From Lachnospiraceae bacterium (GTDB lineage: Bacteria; Bacillota; Clostridia; Lachnospirales; Lachnospiraceae): a DNA stretch of 64,000 nucleotides. A program made the translations under genes and the position numbers. The stretch lies in NCBI GenBank assembly GCA_019423745.1, contig JAHZAV010000006.1, positions 46,127 to 110,126 on the forward strand, read 5' to 3'. Below, one piece after another: positions 17,315 to 25,492 of this stretch (position 1 is the first letter of the stretch; every line of letters begins with the position of its first letter). The notes below the pieces were generated by a model. That model searched no databases. It had not been told where the DNA came from and was given only the letters and a program-made list of their open reading frames with translations.

Positions 17315-18042
17315 TTCCCCTTTATTACGATCTGCACATCCATTCTTGCTTGTCGCCATGCGGAGACGCCGATATGACCCCTTCCAATATCGCTGGCATG
17401 GCTGCAGTAAAAAATTTAGATGTCATTGCATTAACGGATCACAATTCCTGCAGGAACTGCCCTGCAGCCATTGCGGCCGGGGAGCGTTTGGGTGTCACAG
17501 TTATTCCCGGCATGGAACTTACCACGTCTGAGGAAATTCACGTCGTCTTTTTATTTTCTTCCCTTGAGCATGCACTTTCCTTTGATTCCTATGTGTATGA
17601 ACATCTTCTTCCAATAAAAAATCGTCCAGAAATCTTCGGCAGCCAGATTATCACAGATGAAAACGATGAAGTCATCGGGTTCCTAGATAAATTGCTAATT
17701 AGCGCTACGGATATTCCATTTTACGAAACGGATAAGCTGGCTTCTTCTTTTGGCGGCATCTGCTTTCCAGCTCATCTGGATAAATCTTCTACCAGCCTGA
17801 TTTCTAATCTGGGCTCTGTTCCGCCAGACAGCACCTTCTGCTGTGCTGAACTAAAAAATATGGAACATCTACACCGGCTCAAAAAGGAGCATCCCTATCT
17901 GGAACACTGCCGGATTCTTTCAAACTCAGATGCTCACTACTTATGGGATATCGCAGAACCAAATTTACAGATTTATGCCAAATCAAAACAGCCAGCAGAT
18001 ATTCTGGGGGCTCTTAGCAGTATGCCCGTTAACGGTGCTTGA
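17311..18042 (+). CDS. PHP-domain phosphoesterase
   Basis: 243 aa. All metal-ligand motifs of the PHP family are visible: DLHIHSCLSPCG (residues 6-17), ALTDHN near 39, PGMELTTSEEIH near 66, PAHLDK near 149 and SDAHYL near 207. Relatives include RNase AM/YciV-like nucleases and histidinol phosphatases. In this operon it is likely a phosphatase or nuclease acting on a small signal or nucleotide (inference). It overlaps the preceding gene by four bases. Confidence 0.85.
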   Translation: MIPLYYDLHIHSCLSPCGDADMTPSNIAGMAAVKNLDVIALTDHNSCRNCPAAIAAGERLGVTVIPGMELTTSEEIHVVFLFSSLEHALSFDSYVYEHLLPIKNRPEIFGSQIITDENDEVIGFLDKLLISATDIPFYETDKLASSFGGICFPAHLDKSSTSLISNLGSVPPDSTFCCAELKNMEHLHRLKKEHPYLEHCRILSNSDAHYLWDIAEPNLQIYAKSKQPADILGALSSMPVNGA

Positions 18043-18067
18043 CTTTGTATACCCCCCATGTTATTCT
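18039..18067 (+). promoter_or_regulatory. Putative promoter of riboswitch-cbiMNQO
   Basis: TTGACT at 18039-18044, a 17-base spacer and TATTCT at 18062-18067, overlapping the last codons of the PHP gene and about 25 bases before the riboswitch. Confidence 0.55.
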
Positions 18068-18090
18068 TTTTCCATAAAAATAAAATCAAA

Positions 18091-18290
18091 TACATTCAGG
18101 TGCCTTTGCATTACATCCATAAGCTGCTTTGCAAAGGATAATAGGGAAACAGGTGTAATTCCTGTACGGTCCCGCCGCTGTAAGGAAGGAATGGCTTTTC
18201 ATACACCACTGTAGCTCATCTTAATGATGAATATGGGAAGGGAAAAGCTGTTATGATATCCAAGTCAGAAGACCTGCCTGTCTGTACGTA
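18091..18290 (+). promoter_or_regulatory. Cobalamin (B12) riboswitch
   Basis: The conserved pieces appear in order: CAGGTGCC (18097), GGGAAACAGGTGTAATTCC, the CCGCCGCTGTAA core near 18172, and the 3' segment AGTCAGAAGACCTGCCTGT near 18263. This matches the AdoCbl aptamer family. It stands directly before tandem hairpins and the cobalt transporter genes, so B12 should repress cobalt uptake by premature termination. Confidence 0.92.
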
Positions 18291-18325
18291 TCGCCGCCTG
18301 TCACGGAGTATGACACAAGGCCTAA

Positions 18326-18402
18326 AAGCAAAAAGAAGCCAGGCAGCCTGCCTTTTGCTTCTCTTTTTGGTGCCCTTGTTCTTGTCCTGACAAGGGCATT
18401 TC
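18326..18402 (+). terminator. Tandem terminator hairpins of the B12 riboswitch expression platform
   Basis: The first hairpin has AAGCAAAA pairing with TTTTGCTT (18326-18360), followed by CTCTTTTT. The second has TGCCCTTGT pairing with ACAAGGGCA (18371-18398), followed by a T-rich stretch. Both lie between the aptamer and the cbiM ribosome site. Confidence 0.75.
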
Positions 18403-18445
18403 TATTGTTCTTAAAATATCAGCTTACTTAAAGGAGGGTCACTTT

Positions 18446-19219
18446 ATGCCAAACCAATCTCTGTCATTTTGCCAGAAACTATTCATATCTTTTGTCGCAG
18501 TCATATCCTTTTCTCTCGCTGTAGTCCAACCGTCGTATGCTATGCATATTATGGAGGGCTATCTTCCCGGCGGCTACTGTATTACCTGGGGAATCCTCTG
18601 CCTTCCCTTTCTTTTGGCAGGGTTTTTCTCCATTCGAAAAAGTCTTACAACTAATCGAAAAGCGCTGGTCCTTCTTGCTATGTCCGGAGCTTTTATCTTC
18701 GTAATTTCTTCGTTAAAAATTCCTTCCGTGACAGGAAGCTGTTCCCACATGACAGGTACAGGCCTTGGAACCATTTTATTTGGTCCTGCATCTGTAAGTA
18801 TTCTTGGTCTTATCGTGCTGTTATTCCAGGCGATTCTTCTGGCTCACGGAGGTCTGACTACTCTTGGAGCCAATACCTTTTCTATGGCTATTGCGGGTCC
18901 CATTCTATCCTGGCTTATTTACGCCATATGCAAAAAGATGAACATAAACCGCCGCATCAGCATCTTTCTTGCCGCTGCTTTGGGAGATCTTTTTACCTAC
19001 TGCATTACCAGCATTCAACTGGCACTTGCTTATCCTTCCCAGCAAGGCGGGGTTCTTACATCTGCTGTAAAATTTCTTAGTGTGTTTGCTCCTACCCAGA
19101 TTCCTCTTGCCATTATTGAGGGAATCCTGACGGTAATCATTGTCATCGCCTTAGAGACATACGCACAACCCGAACTGAAATCAATCGGATATTATAAGGA
19201 GGCAAAATCATATGAGTAA
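18446..19219 (+). CDS. cbiM: Cobalt ECF transporter S component CbiM
   Basis: 257 aa. A signal-like hydrophobic N terminus ends in YAMHIMEGYLPG; in CbiM the mature N terminus with conserved His binds Co2+. Several membrane segments follow. GGAGGG precedes the ATG. First gene of cbiMNQO, controlled by the upstream cobalamin riboswitch. Confidence 0.94.
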   Translation: MPNQSLSFCQKLFISFVAVISFSLAVVQPSYAMHIMEGYLPGGYCITWGILCLPFLLAGFFSIRKSLTTNRKALVLLAMSGAFIFVISSLKIPSVTGSCSHMTGTGLGTILFGPASVSILGLIVLLFQAILLAHGGLTTLGANTFSMAIAGPILSWLIYAICKKMNINRRISIFLAAALGDLFTYCITSIQLALAYPSQQGGVLTSAVKFLSVFAPTQIPLAIIEGILTVIIVIALETYAQPELKSIGYYKEAKSYE

Positions 19220-19538
19220 AAACAAAAAAACGGTTATCCTTTTACTGGTCATTGTTGTCGCACTGATTATTTTTCCTCTGTTTCTTAATAAAAGTGCCAG
19301 TTTTGGAGGCTCTGACGATGCCGGAAGCGTTATGGTAGAAGAAGTGCAGGGGGAACCTTATGAGCCCTGGTTCACACCCGTTCTGGAAACTTTTCTTGGT
19401 GGAGAACTACCAGGAGAAATTGAAAGTCTTCTTTTTTGTGTCCAGACTGGAATCGGTGTAGGAATTATTTCCTTTTTCATGGGAAGATTCGTAGAACGAA
19501 AAAAATGGATGAAAGAATTGGAGCAATCCGAAGACTAA
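19212..19538 (+). CDS. cbiN: Cobalt transport protein CbiN
   Basis: 108 aa with two membrane segments (about residues 8-25 and 70-90) linked by an extracytoplasmic loop with EPYEPWF. CbiN is the auxiliary subunit that activates Co2+ loading by CbiM. It overlaps cbiM by eight bases. Confidence 0.92.
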   Translation: MSKNKKTVILLLVIVVALIIFPLFLNKSASFGGSDDAGSVMVEEVQGEPYEPWFTPVLETFLGGELPGEIESLLFCVQTGIGVGIISFFMGRFVERKKWMKELEQSED

Positions 19539-19566
19539 AATTTTAATCTGCAAGGAGACTGCTTTT

Positions 19567-20367
19567 ATGACTCTGATCGACAAACTATGTTATACATCCA
19601 AACTAAGATATATCAATGCCGGAGAAAAGGTCGGCTTTTCTCTGGCATCTTTGTGCTTCTGCATCATCAGCCGTTCCATGCTTGTCGCTGCAATTGTCCT
19701 TTTTGCCGCGTCCTGGCTCACCATAAAAAAAGGCGGCATTTCTCCTGTTTATTATGGTAAATTAATGCGAATTCCTTGCATTTTTCTAATGATAAGCACA
19801 TTAGCCATTATCATAAATATTTCCTCAAATCCACTGGATGCTTTTTCCATTCCCATCGGAGCCTGGTATTTAAGCGGCAGCTGGAGTGGTATTTATCAGG
19901 GAATCCAGCTCATCCTCACTGCACTTGCCTGTGTTTCCTGTCTGTATTTCCTGTCTCTTAGCACTCCTTTGACAGATATCATCCATGTCTTGGAATCCTG
20001 GCATATTCCCTGGCTCATCATCGAGCTTATGATGTTGATTTACCGCTTTATTTTTCTTCTTTTAGAGACTGCCTCTTCTATCTCCTGCTCACAACACTCC
20101 CGCCTGGGTTATAAAAATTTTCGCACTTCCATCAAATCTTACGGTCTTCTGGCCTCCTCCTTATTCATCCTTTCAATCCGAAAGGCTGGAAATATATACG
20201 ATGCCATGGAAGCCCGATGCTACGACGGCAGGATTCATGTCCTGAAAGAACAACAACCAGTCAAACAAAAGGATATCTTCTTTCTTATATTGTTTGAAGT
20301 TTTCCTTTTCCTTTTAACCATATTTCACACCGTTATACTGGAAACAATCCTAAGAACCTGGAGGTAA
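19567..20367 (+). CDS. cbiQ: ECF transporter T component CbiQ
   Basis: 266 aa. It has four to six membrane segments and the cytoplasmic coupling region near EARCYDGR (about residue 217) typical of CbiQ/EcfT, which contacts the ATPases. Third gene of the cobalt uptake operon. Confidence 0.92.
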   Translation: MTLIDKLCYTSKLRYINAGEKVGFSLASLCFCIISRSMLVAAIVLFAASWLTIKKGGISPVYYGKLMRIPCIFLMISTLAIIINISSNPLDAFSIPIGAWYLSGSWSGIYQGIQLILTALACVSCLYFLSLSTPLTDIIHVLESWHIPWLIIELMMLIYRFIFLLLETASSISCSQHSRLGYKNFRTSIKSYGLLASSLFILSIRKAGNIYDAMEARCYDGRIHVLKEQQPVKQKDIFFLILFEVFLFLLTIFHTVILETILRTWR

Positions 20368-20371
20368 ACCA

Positions 20372-21214
20372 ATGCAAGATATGATTTTAGAGGCCCGCAA
20401 TCTGCACTTTTCTTACGAAGATAAATCCACGCCAGCTCTTAGCGGCCTTTCCCTTTCTATTAAACGGGGCAGTAAGGTTGCAATCCTGGGTGCCAATGGT
20501 TCCGGAAAATCTACATTCTTCTTATGCTGCAACGGTATTTTAAAACCAGATAAGGGAAGTCTCCTTTTTCATGGAACTCCCGTATCCTATCATAAAAAAG
20601 ATCTGCTGGCACTTAGAAGCAAGGTAGGGATTGTGTTTCAAAATCCTGATACTCAGCTTTTTTGCGCCAGTGTTTACCAGGAGATATCCTTTGGTCCTCT
20701 CAACTTAAATCTTCCGGAAGACACCGTTTCAAAAGAAGTAAAAAAGGTCATTGAACAGCTTGAAATCACACCTTTCCGTGACCGTCCGGTCCATGCTTTA
20801 AGCGGAGGCCAAAAAAAACAAGTTGCCCTTGCAGATATCCTTGTTATGCATCCGGAAATTATGATCCTTGATGAACCATTTGCCGCACTAGATCCGGTTC
20901 ACACGAAAATTATTCATCAGAAAATTGCTGAAATGTGTGCATCCGGAATGACTGTCATGCTCTCAACCCACAATACAGACTATGCATTGGAATGGGCTGA
21001 TGAGGTAATCCTTTTTAAAGATGGCTATGTCCTAAGCCAGGGCAAGCCCGAACAGCTGCTTTCTGATGAAGCACTTTTAAAAGAGACAAATCTGGAAATC
21101 CCTTCCGTAATCCGTCTCCATAAATTTTTGTGCCAAGAAAAAATGATTTCTTCTACCGGTCCATTTCCAAAAAATATGGAAGAGTTGGAAAAAGAATTGC
21201 TTACAATCAAATGA
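20372..21214 (+). CDS. cbiO: Cobalt ECF transporter ATPase CbiO
   Basis: 280 aa ABC ATPase: Walker A GANGSGKST (near 40), Q-loop in VFQNPD, signature LSGGQKKQ (near 143), Walker B IMILDEP and switch His in STHNTD. It energises cobalt uptake with CbiM, N and Q. Only one ATPase is present, as usual in this group. GGAGG lies seven bases before the ATG. Confidence 0.94.
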   Translation: MQDMILEARNLHFSYEDKSTPALSGLSLSIKRGSKVAILGANGSGKSTFFLCCNGILKPDKGSLLFHGTPVSYHKKDLLALRSKVGIVFQNPDTQLFCASVYQEISFGPLNLNLPEDTVSKEVKKVIEQLEITPFRDRPVHALSGGQKKQVALADILVMHPEIMILDEPFAALDPVHTKIIHQKIAEMCASGMTVMLSTHNTDYALEWADEVILFKDGYVLSQGKPEQLLSDEALLKETNLEIPSVIRLHKFLCQEKMISSTGPFPKNMEELEKELLTIK

Positions 21215-21300
21215 TCTACCTGCGCTAAGATTTTCTTGCAAAACTGATCTGTCAGATGAATCTACTTGAATTATTTTACAGAAAAAAAATTACCTTTAAC

Positions 21301-21346
21301 AAATTCCATTTAAAACGACATTTTGTTGTCGTTTTAAATGGAATTT
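21301..21346 (+). terminator. Terminator after cbiMNQO
   Basis: A perfect 20-base stem (21301-21320 with 21327-21346) and six-base loop, followed by a T/C-rich run. It closes the cobalt operon before the promoter of the next gene. Confidence 0.82.
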
Positions 21347-21367
21347 TCTATTTCTTTTCCTTTTTAA

Positions 21368-21396
21368 TTGACATTTTCAACCTTACTTGCTATCAT
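21368..21396 (+). promoter_or_regulatory. Putative promoter of the HTH-dehydrogenase gene
   Basis: TTGACA at 21368-21373, a 17-base spacer and TATCAT at 21391-21396, about 65 bases upstream of the start. Confidence 0.6.
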
Positions 21397-21463
21397 AAAA
21401 GTGTTTAAATCAAAATCAAATTACGTCAAAAATGTCATTATTAATAACATCAGGAGAACTCAT

Positions 21464-22942
21464 ATGAAAAAATTATCTATTACTAAAATGGCTGATACCA
21501 TTATCAGCAAAAGAAAAGCACAGAAAATCACGCAGGCACAGCTGGCAGAAATGACCGGAATCAACCGAGGCATGATCAGCCGATTAGAAAGCTGTGACTA
21601 CACTCCTTCCATCGATCAGCTTCAGGCTATTGCTGAAGCACTTGATTTTGAAGTAATTGACTTATTCGAAGAAGAAAAGCCTGTTGTCAACAAACCTATG
21701 ATCGATAAAAAATATCATATTGCAGTTGCCGGAACCGGATATGTGGGTCTTTCTATCGCTACTCTTCTTGCACAGCATAACCATGTAACAGCCGTTGATA
21801 TCATTCCAGAAAAGGTGGATCTCATCAACAACAAAAAATCTCCTATTCAGGATGATTATATTGAAATGTATCTTGCAGAAAAAGACCTAGATCTGACTGC
21901 TACACTTGACGGCGAAGAAGCTTATAAAAATGCGGATTTCGTCATAATTGCAGCTCCAACAAACTACGACAGCAAGAAAAATTTCTTTGACTGCTCCGCC
22001 GTAGAAGCTGTCATTGAATTGGTATTAAAAGTAAATCCAAATGCTACCATGATTATCAAATCAACAATTCCGGTTGGCTATACTGCATCTGTACGCAAAA
22101 AATACAACACAAAGAATATTATCTTCAGCCCGGAATTCCTTCGCGAATCAAAGGCGCTTTATGATAATCTTTATCCATCAAGAATCATTGTATCTTGTGA
22201 TGAAGAGTCTTCTGAAAAAGCTCATATCTTCGCAACACTCCTTCAGCAGGGTGCAATTAAAGAAAATATTGACACTCTCTTTATGGGCTTTACAGAAGCG
22301 GAAGCTGTTAAGCTATTTGCAAATACTTACCTTGCTCTTCGCGTCTCTTACTTCAATGAACTTGATACTTATGCGGAAACAAAAGGCTTAAATACTCAGC
22401 AGATTATTGACGGCGTATGCCTTGATCCCCGTATCGGTTCCCATTACAACAATCCAAGCTTTGGATACGGCGGATACTGCCTGCCAAAGGATACAAAACA
22501 GCTGCTGGCAAACTTCAATGATGTTCCGCAGAACATGATTTCTGCTATCGTTGAAAGTAATCGGACAAGAAAAGACTTTATTGCCGATCAGGTGTTAAAT
22601 ATGGCCGGATACTATGATTATTATAATCGTGGGGATTATACTCCAGATCAGGAGAAGAATTGCGTCATCGGTGTATATCGCTTGACTATGAAATCTAATT
22701 CCGATAATTTCAGACAGTCCTCTATCCAGGGCGTGATGAAACGAATCAAAGCAAAAGGTGCTACGGTTATCATCTATGAGCCAACTCTGAAAGATGGTGA
22801 GACATTCTTTGGTTCCGTTGTTGTAAATGATCTTAAGAAATTTAAAAAGAAAAGCCAGGCGATCATTGCTAACAGATATGATTCCTGTTTGGATGATGTA
22901 AAAGAAAAAGTATATACAAGAGATATTTTCAAAAGGGATTAA
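21464..22942 (+). CDS. XRE-type HTH fused to UDP-sugar 6-dehydrogenase
   Basis: 492 aa. Residues about 5-65 form a Cro/C1-type helix-turn-helix (ITQAQLAEMTGINRGMISRLE). From residue 75 comes a nucleotide-sugar dehydrogenase: the Rossmann motif AGTGYVGLS, an IKSTIPVGY segment, SPEFLRESKA, and the catalytic Cys in GYGGYCLPKDTKQ. The enzyme would oxidise UDP-glucose (or UDP-HexNAc) to the uronate with NAD. The fusion suggests it senses or autoregulates its own expression. Start chosen by GGAGA upstream and the HTH N terminus. No glycosyltransferase neighbours are visible. Confidence 0.88.
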   Translation: MKKLSITKMADTIISKRKAQKITQAQLAEMTGINRGMISRLESCDYTPSIDQLQAIAEALDFEVIDLFEEEKPVVNKPMIDKKYHIAVAGTGYVGLSIATLLAQHNHVTAVDIIPEKVDLINNKKSPIQDDYIEMYLAEKDLDLTATLDGEEAYKNADFVIIAAPTNYDSKKNFFDCSAVEAVIELVLKVNPNATMIIKSTIPVGYTASVRKKYNTKNIIFSPEFLRESKALYDNLYPSRIIVSCDEESSEKAHIFATLLQQGAIKENIDTLFMGFTEAEAVKLFANTYLALRVSYFNELDTYAETKGLNTQQIIDGVCLDPRIGSHYNNPSFGYGGYCLPKDTKQLLANFNDVPQNMISAIVESNRTRKDFIADQVLNMAGYYDYYNRGDYTPDQEKNCVIGVYRLTMKSNSDNFRQSSIQGVMKRIKAKGATVIIYEPTLKDGETFFGSVVVNDLKKFKKKSQAIIANRYDSCLDDVKEKVYTRDIFKRD

Positions 22943-22971
22943 GGAATAGAGTGAAATAGAAAAGAAGCACA

Positions 22972-23000
22972 TTGATTAATTCCCCCGCCTCCGTTATACT
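22972..23000 (+). promoter_or_regulatory. Putative promoter of cbiK
   Basis: TTGATT at 22972-22977, a 17-base spacer and TATACT at 22995-23000. No B12 aptamer motif is visible between it and cbiK. Confidence 0.6.
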
Positions 23001-23038
23001 ACAGACAGTTTCAATTTACTCACATGGAGGAAAAATCT

Positions 23039-23821
23039 ATGACTAAAAAAGCATTACTGGTCGTCAGCTTTGGCACCAGTTATAAAGAAACAAGAGAAAA
23101 AAATATTGAACATATCGAGAAAATTCTTGCGGATAAGTTTCCGGACAGAACATTTTTTCACGCCTATACAAGCGGCATGATCCTGAAAAAGTTAAGAGAA
23201 AGGGATCACCTTTTTATTCCCAATGTACAGGAAGCCATGGCGGATATTGTAAACCAGGGATTTACCGATCTTCTGGTACAGCCTACGCATATTATGAACG
23301 GGGTGGAAAATGATTTGATGAAAGCGGATGTTCTCTCCTTTAAAGACCACTTTTCCAGCCTTTCTTTTGGAGCTCCTCTCCTTACAGATACTTCCGATCT
23401 TTTCTATGTAATTGATGCTCTGACAAAAGAGCTCCCTGATCTTTTGGAACAGGAAGCTCTTGTATGGATGGGGCATGGAAGCACTCATTATGCCAACATG
23501 CTCTATGGAGCACTGGATTATGCTTTTAAACAGACTGGGCATTCCCATGTCTATGTGGGCACCGTGGAGGCCTATCCGGATCTTGATGCTGTGCTTGGCC
23601 TGATGGAAGGCAAAGGCTACCGCCATATTTACCTTGCTCCCCTCATGCTGGTAGCAGGGGATCATGCCTCCAATGATCTTGCAGGTGATGATCCGGATTC
23701 CTGGAAATCTATCTTCCAATCCCACGGATATGAAACTACGTGTATTTTAAAGGGCCTGGGAGAATATGATTCCATCTGCAATCTCTATGTACGCCACGCC
23801 TTCCAGGCACAACCTATTTAA
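23039..23821 (+). CDS. cbiK: Sirohydrochlorin cobaltochelatase CbiK
   Basis: 260 aa. It begins KKALLVVSFGTSYKETR, the CbiK signature. The metal-binding His residues are in VQPTHIMNGVE and WMGHGSTHYAN, and there is a PLMLVAGDHASND segment. It inserts Co2+ into sirohydrochlorin, the committing step of the anaerobic B12 path. It is transcribed alone, converging on the main cobalamin operon, with GGAGG eight bases before the ATG. Confidence 0.93.
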   Translation: MTKKALLVVSFGTSYKETREKNIEHIEKILADKFPDRTFFHAYTSGMILKKLRERDHLFIPNVQEAMADIVNQGFTDLLVQPTHIMNGVENDLMKADVLSFKDHFSSLSFGAPLLTDTSDLFYVIDALTKELPDLLEQEALVWMGHGSTHYANMLYGALDYAFKQTGHSHVYVGTVEAYPDLDAVLGLMEGKGYRHIYLAPLMLVAGDHASNDLAGDDPDSWKSIFQSHGYETTCILKGLGEYDSICNLYVRHAFQAQPI

Positions 23822-23826
23822 AGTAT

Positions 23827-24768
23827 TTATATCTTATTTTTCTGTTCGCCTGCAAGCCAGGAATAGAGATTGTCAAATACAATCTGAGCTCTTTGTTCCA
23901 TAGACTCTTTGGAAGCAAAAGCAATGTGAGGTGTCACGATTGTATTAGGACTGGAAAGAAGCGGGTGATCCATAGAAAGGGGCGGCTCCGTCTCAAAGAC
24001 ATCGCTTGCCGCTCCGGCAATCTGCCCTTCTTCCAAAGCTTTTGCCAAAGCTTTAGAATCCACCACTGCCCCTCTTGCCGTATTGATCAGTATGGCTGTT
24101 TTCTTCATCTGTTTCAGCTGTTCTTCCCCGATCATTCCTTTGGTAGCATCTGTCAGAGGACAGTGAAGGGAAACAATATCTGACTGTGCCAGCAGTTCTT
24201 TCAGGCTTACCTGTTCCTCTATGACCGGATCGGTAATTTTACTTCTGTTAAATCCAATGACCCGACAGCCAAATGCTTTGCAAAGCGCTGCCGTTCTCTT
24301 GCCAATGGCGCCAACACCTACAATTCCTACGGTCTTTCCACACAAAAGATTGCCAATCAAACCATCTTTTGTGCCTCCTTCCCGGCATCTTTTTTCAGTT
24401 TTTGACACGTTACGAAGAAGCTGAATCATAAAACTGACGCAAAGCTCTGCTACTGCCTGTGTAGCATAACCGGAAGCATTGCTGATCGCAATCTGCTTTT
24501 CTTTTGCCTCTTTGACCGGAATATGGTCTACGCCGGTAAATGCTACATCAATAAATTTCAAAGAAGAAGCTTCCTCAATCACAGACGCAGATAGAGGCAT
24601 ATTTGCCAGCATCAAAACATCAGCATCCTTGCTCCGTTCTACCTGTACGTTTGAATCGGTATCTTTAGGATATGCTACAAAGCTATGTCCCATTTCTTCC
24701 AGTTTTTTTACATAGGTTTCCATTACAGAGTCAGAAACTCCCAGACTCTCCAGCAATACAATTTTCAT
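23827..24768 (-). CDS. D-isomer-specific 2-hydroxyacid dehydrogenase
   Basis: 313 aa. It has an NAD-binding GVGAIGKRTA near residue 151, INTARGAVVD with catalytic Arg, Glu in SDVFETEPP and His in VTPHIAF. The substrate is not predictable (glycerate/hydroxypyruvate or lactate-like). It begins 24 bases after cbiC with GGAGG and so is probably the last gene of the cobalamin operon, although no B12 role is known for the family. Confidence 0.88.
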   Translation of the reverse strand: MKIVLLESLGVSDSVMETYVKKLEEMGHSFVAYPKDTDSNVQVERSKDADVLMLANMPLSASVIEEASSLKFIDVAFTGVDHIPVKEAKEKQIAISNASGYATQAVAELCVSFMIQLLRNVSKTEKRCREGGTKDGLIGNLLCGKTVGIVGVGAIGKRTAALCKAFGCRVIGFNRSKITDPVIEEQVSLKELLAQSDIVSLHCPLTDATKGMIGEEQLKQMKKTAILINTARGAVVDSKALAKALEEGQIAGAASDVFETEPPLSMDHPLLSSPNTIVTPHIAFASKESMEQRAQIVFDNLYSWLAGEQKNKI

Positions 24769-24792
24769 TTTCTCTTCCTCCTTTTTATCACT

Positions 24793-25461
24793 CTATCTTC
24801 CTGCTGCCATATAGATCAATGCATTACAGATGGCCGCCGCAATATTGCTTCCGCCCTTTCGTCCTCGGGCTACAATGCAGGGAACTCCTGCTTTCATGAT
24901 CAGCTCTTTGGCCGGAATCACATTTACAAATCCAACCGGAACCCCAATAATCAGATCGGGAGCAAACACACCCTTCTGAATCAGTTCATACGCTTCTATA
25001 AGAGCGGTAGGCGCATTCCCTACAGCAAGAATGAGAGGTCTTTTCTCTTTCTTAGTCCTGTCAAAATCATTGTTTGTCAGGGAAGCTGCCTTTTTGATAC
25101 TGGCTACTGCCCGGGTGGTTCCCTCTTTTTTAGCTGTCTTAGCAATGTCCGCATCTGCCATAAAACACAAAACCTCCCCGCCAAAAGAAGCAAGGATGGT
25201 CTTATTGATCCCCGCCTTTCCCATGTTGGTATCTGTCACAATCCGGGCTCCTTTTTTAATGGCTTCTATTCCTATCTTCACTGCCCCGGACGAAAAGTAA
25301 AGCTGGTCTGCATAGTCAAAATCCGCGCTGGTGTGAATACAACGTTTGATAATGGGCTCTTCCAAGGGATCAAAGTTTCTCTCTCCTAATTCTTCTGTTA
25401 TAATCTCAAAACTACGTTTCTCTATCTCACCTGGCAATACCTGTTCCAATCCTTCTGTCAT
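24793..25461 (-). CDS. cbiC: Cobalt-precorrin-8 methylmutase CbiC
   Basis: 222 aa. The catalytic His lies in CIHTSADFDYAD, with DTNMGKAGI and a VGFVN segment typical of CbiC/CobH. It moves the methyl from C11 to C12, giving cobyrinate. It is late in the minus-strand operon, 30 bases after cbiP. Confidence 0.93.
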   Translation of the reverse strand: MTEGLEQVLPGEIEKRSFEIITEELGERNFDPLEEPIIKRCIHTSADFDYADQLYFSSGAVKIGIEAIKKGARIVTDTNMGKAGINKTILASFGGEVLCFMADADIAKTAKKEGTTRAVASIKKAASLTNNDFDRTKKEKRPLILAVGNAPTALIEAYELIQKGVFAPDLIIGVPVGFVNVIPAKELIMKAGVPCIVARGRKGGSNIAAAICNALIYMAAGR

Positions 25462-25492
25462 ATCTTTTCCCTTCTTTCCTAGTCCGTACCTT

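Noticed and set aside
23827..24768. 2-hydroxyacid dehydrogenase as a cobalamin enzyme
   Set aside because: Co-transcribed by position, but the family has no known B12 step and all pathway reductases are accounted for.
24685..25389. A 234-codon plus-strand frame opposite cbiC
   Set aside because: cbiC is complete with catalytic His; the plus frame has low-complexity Phe/Ser composition.
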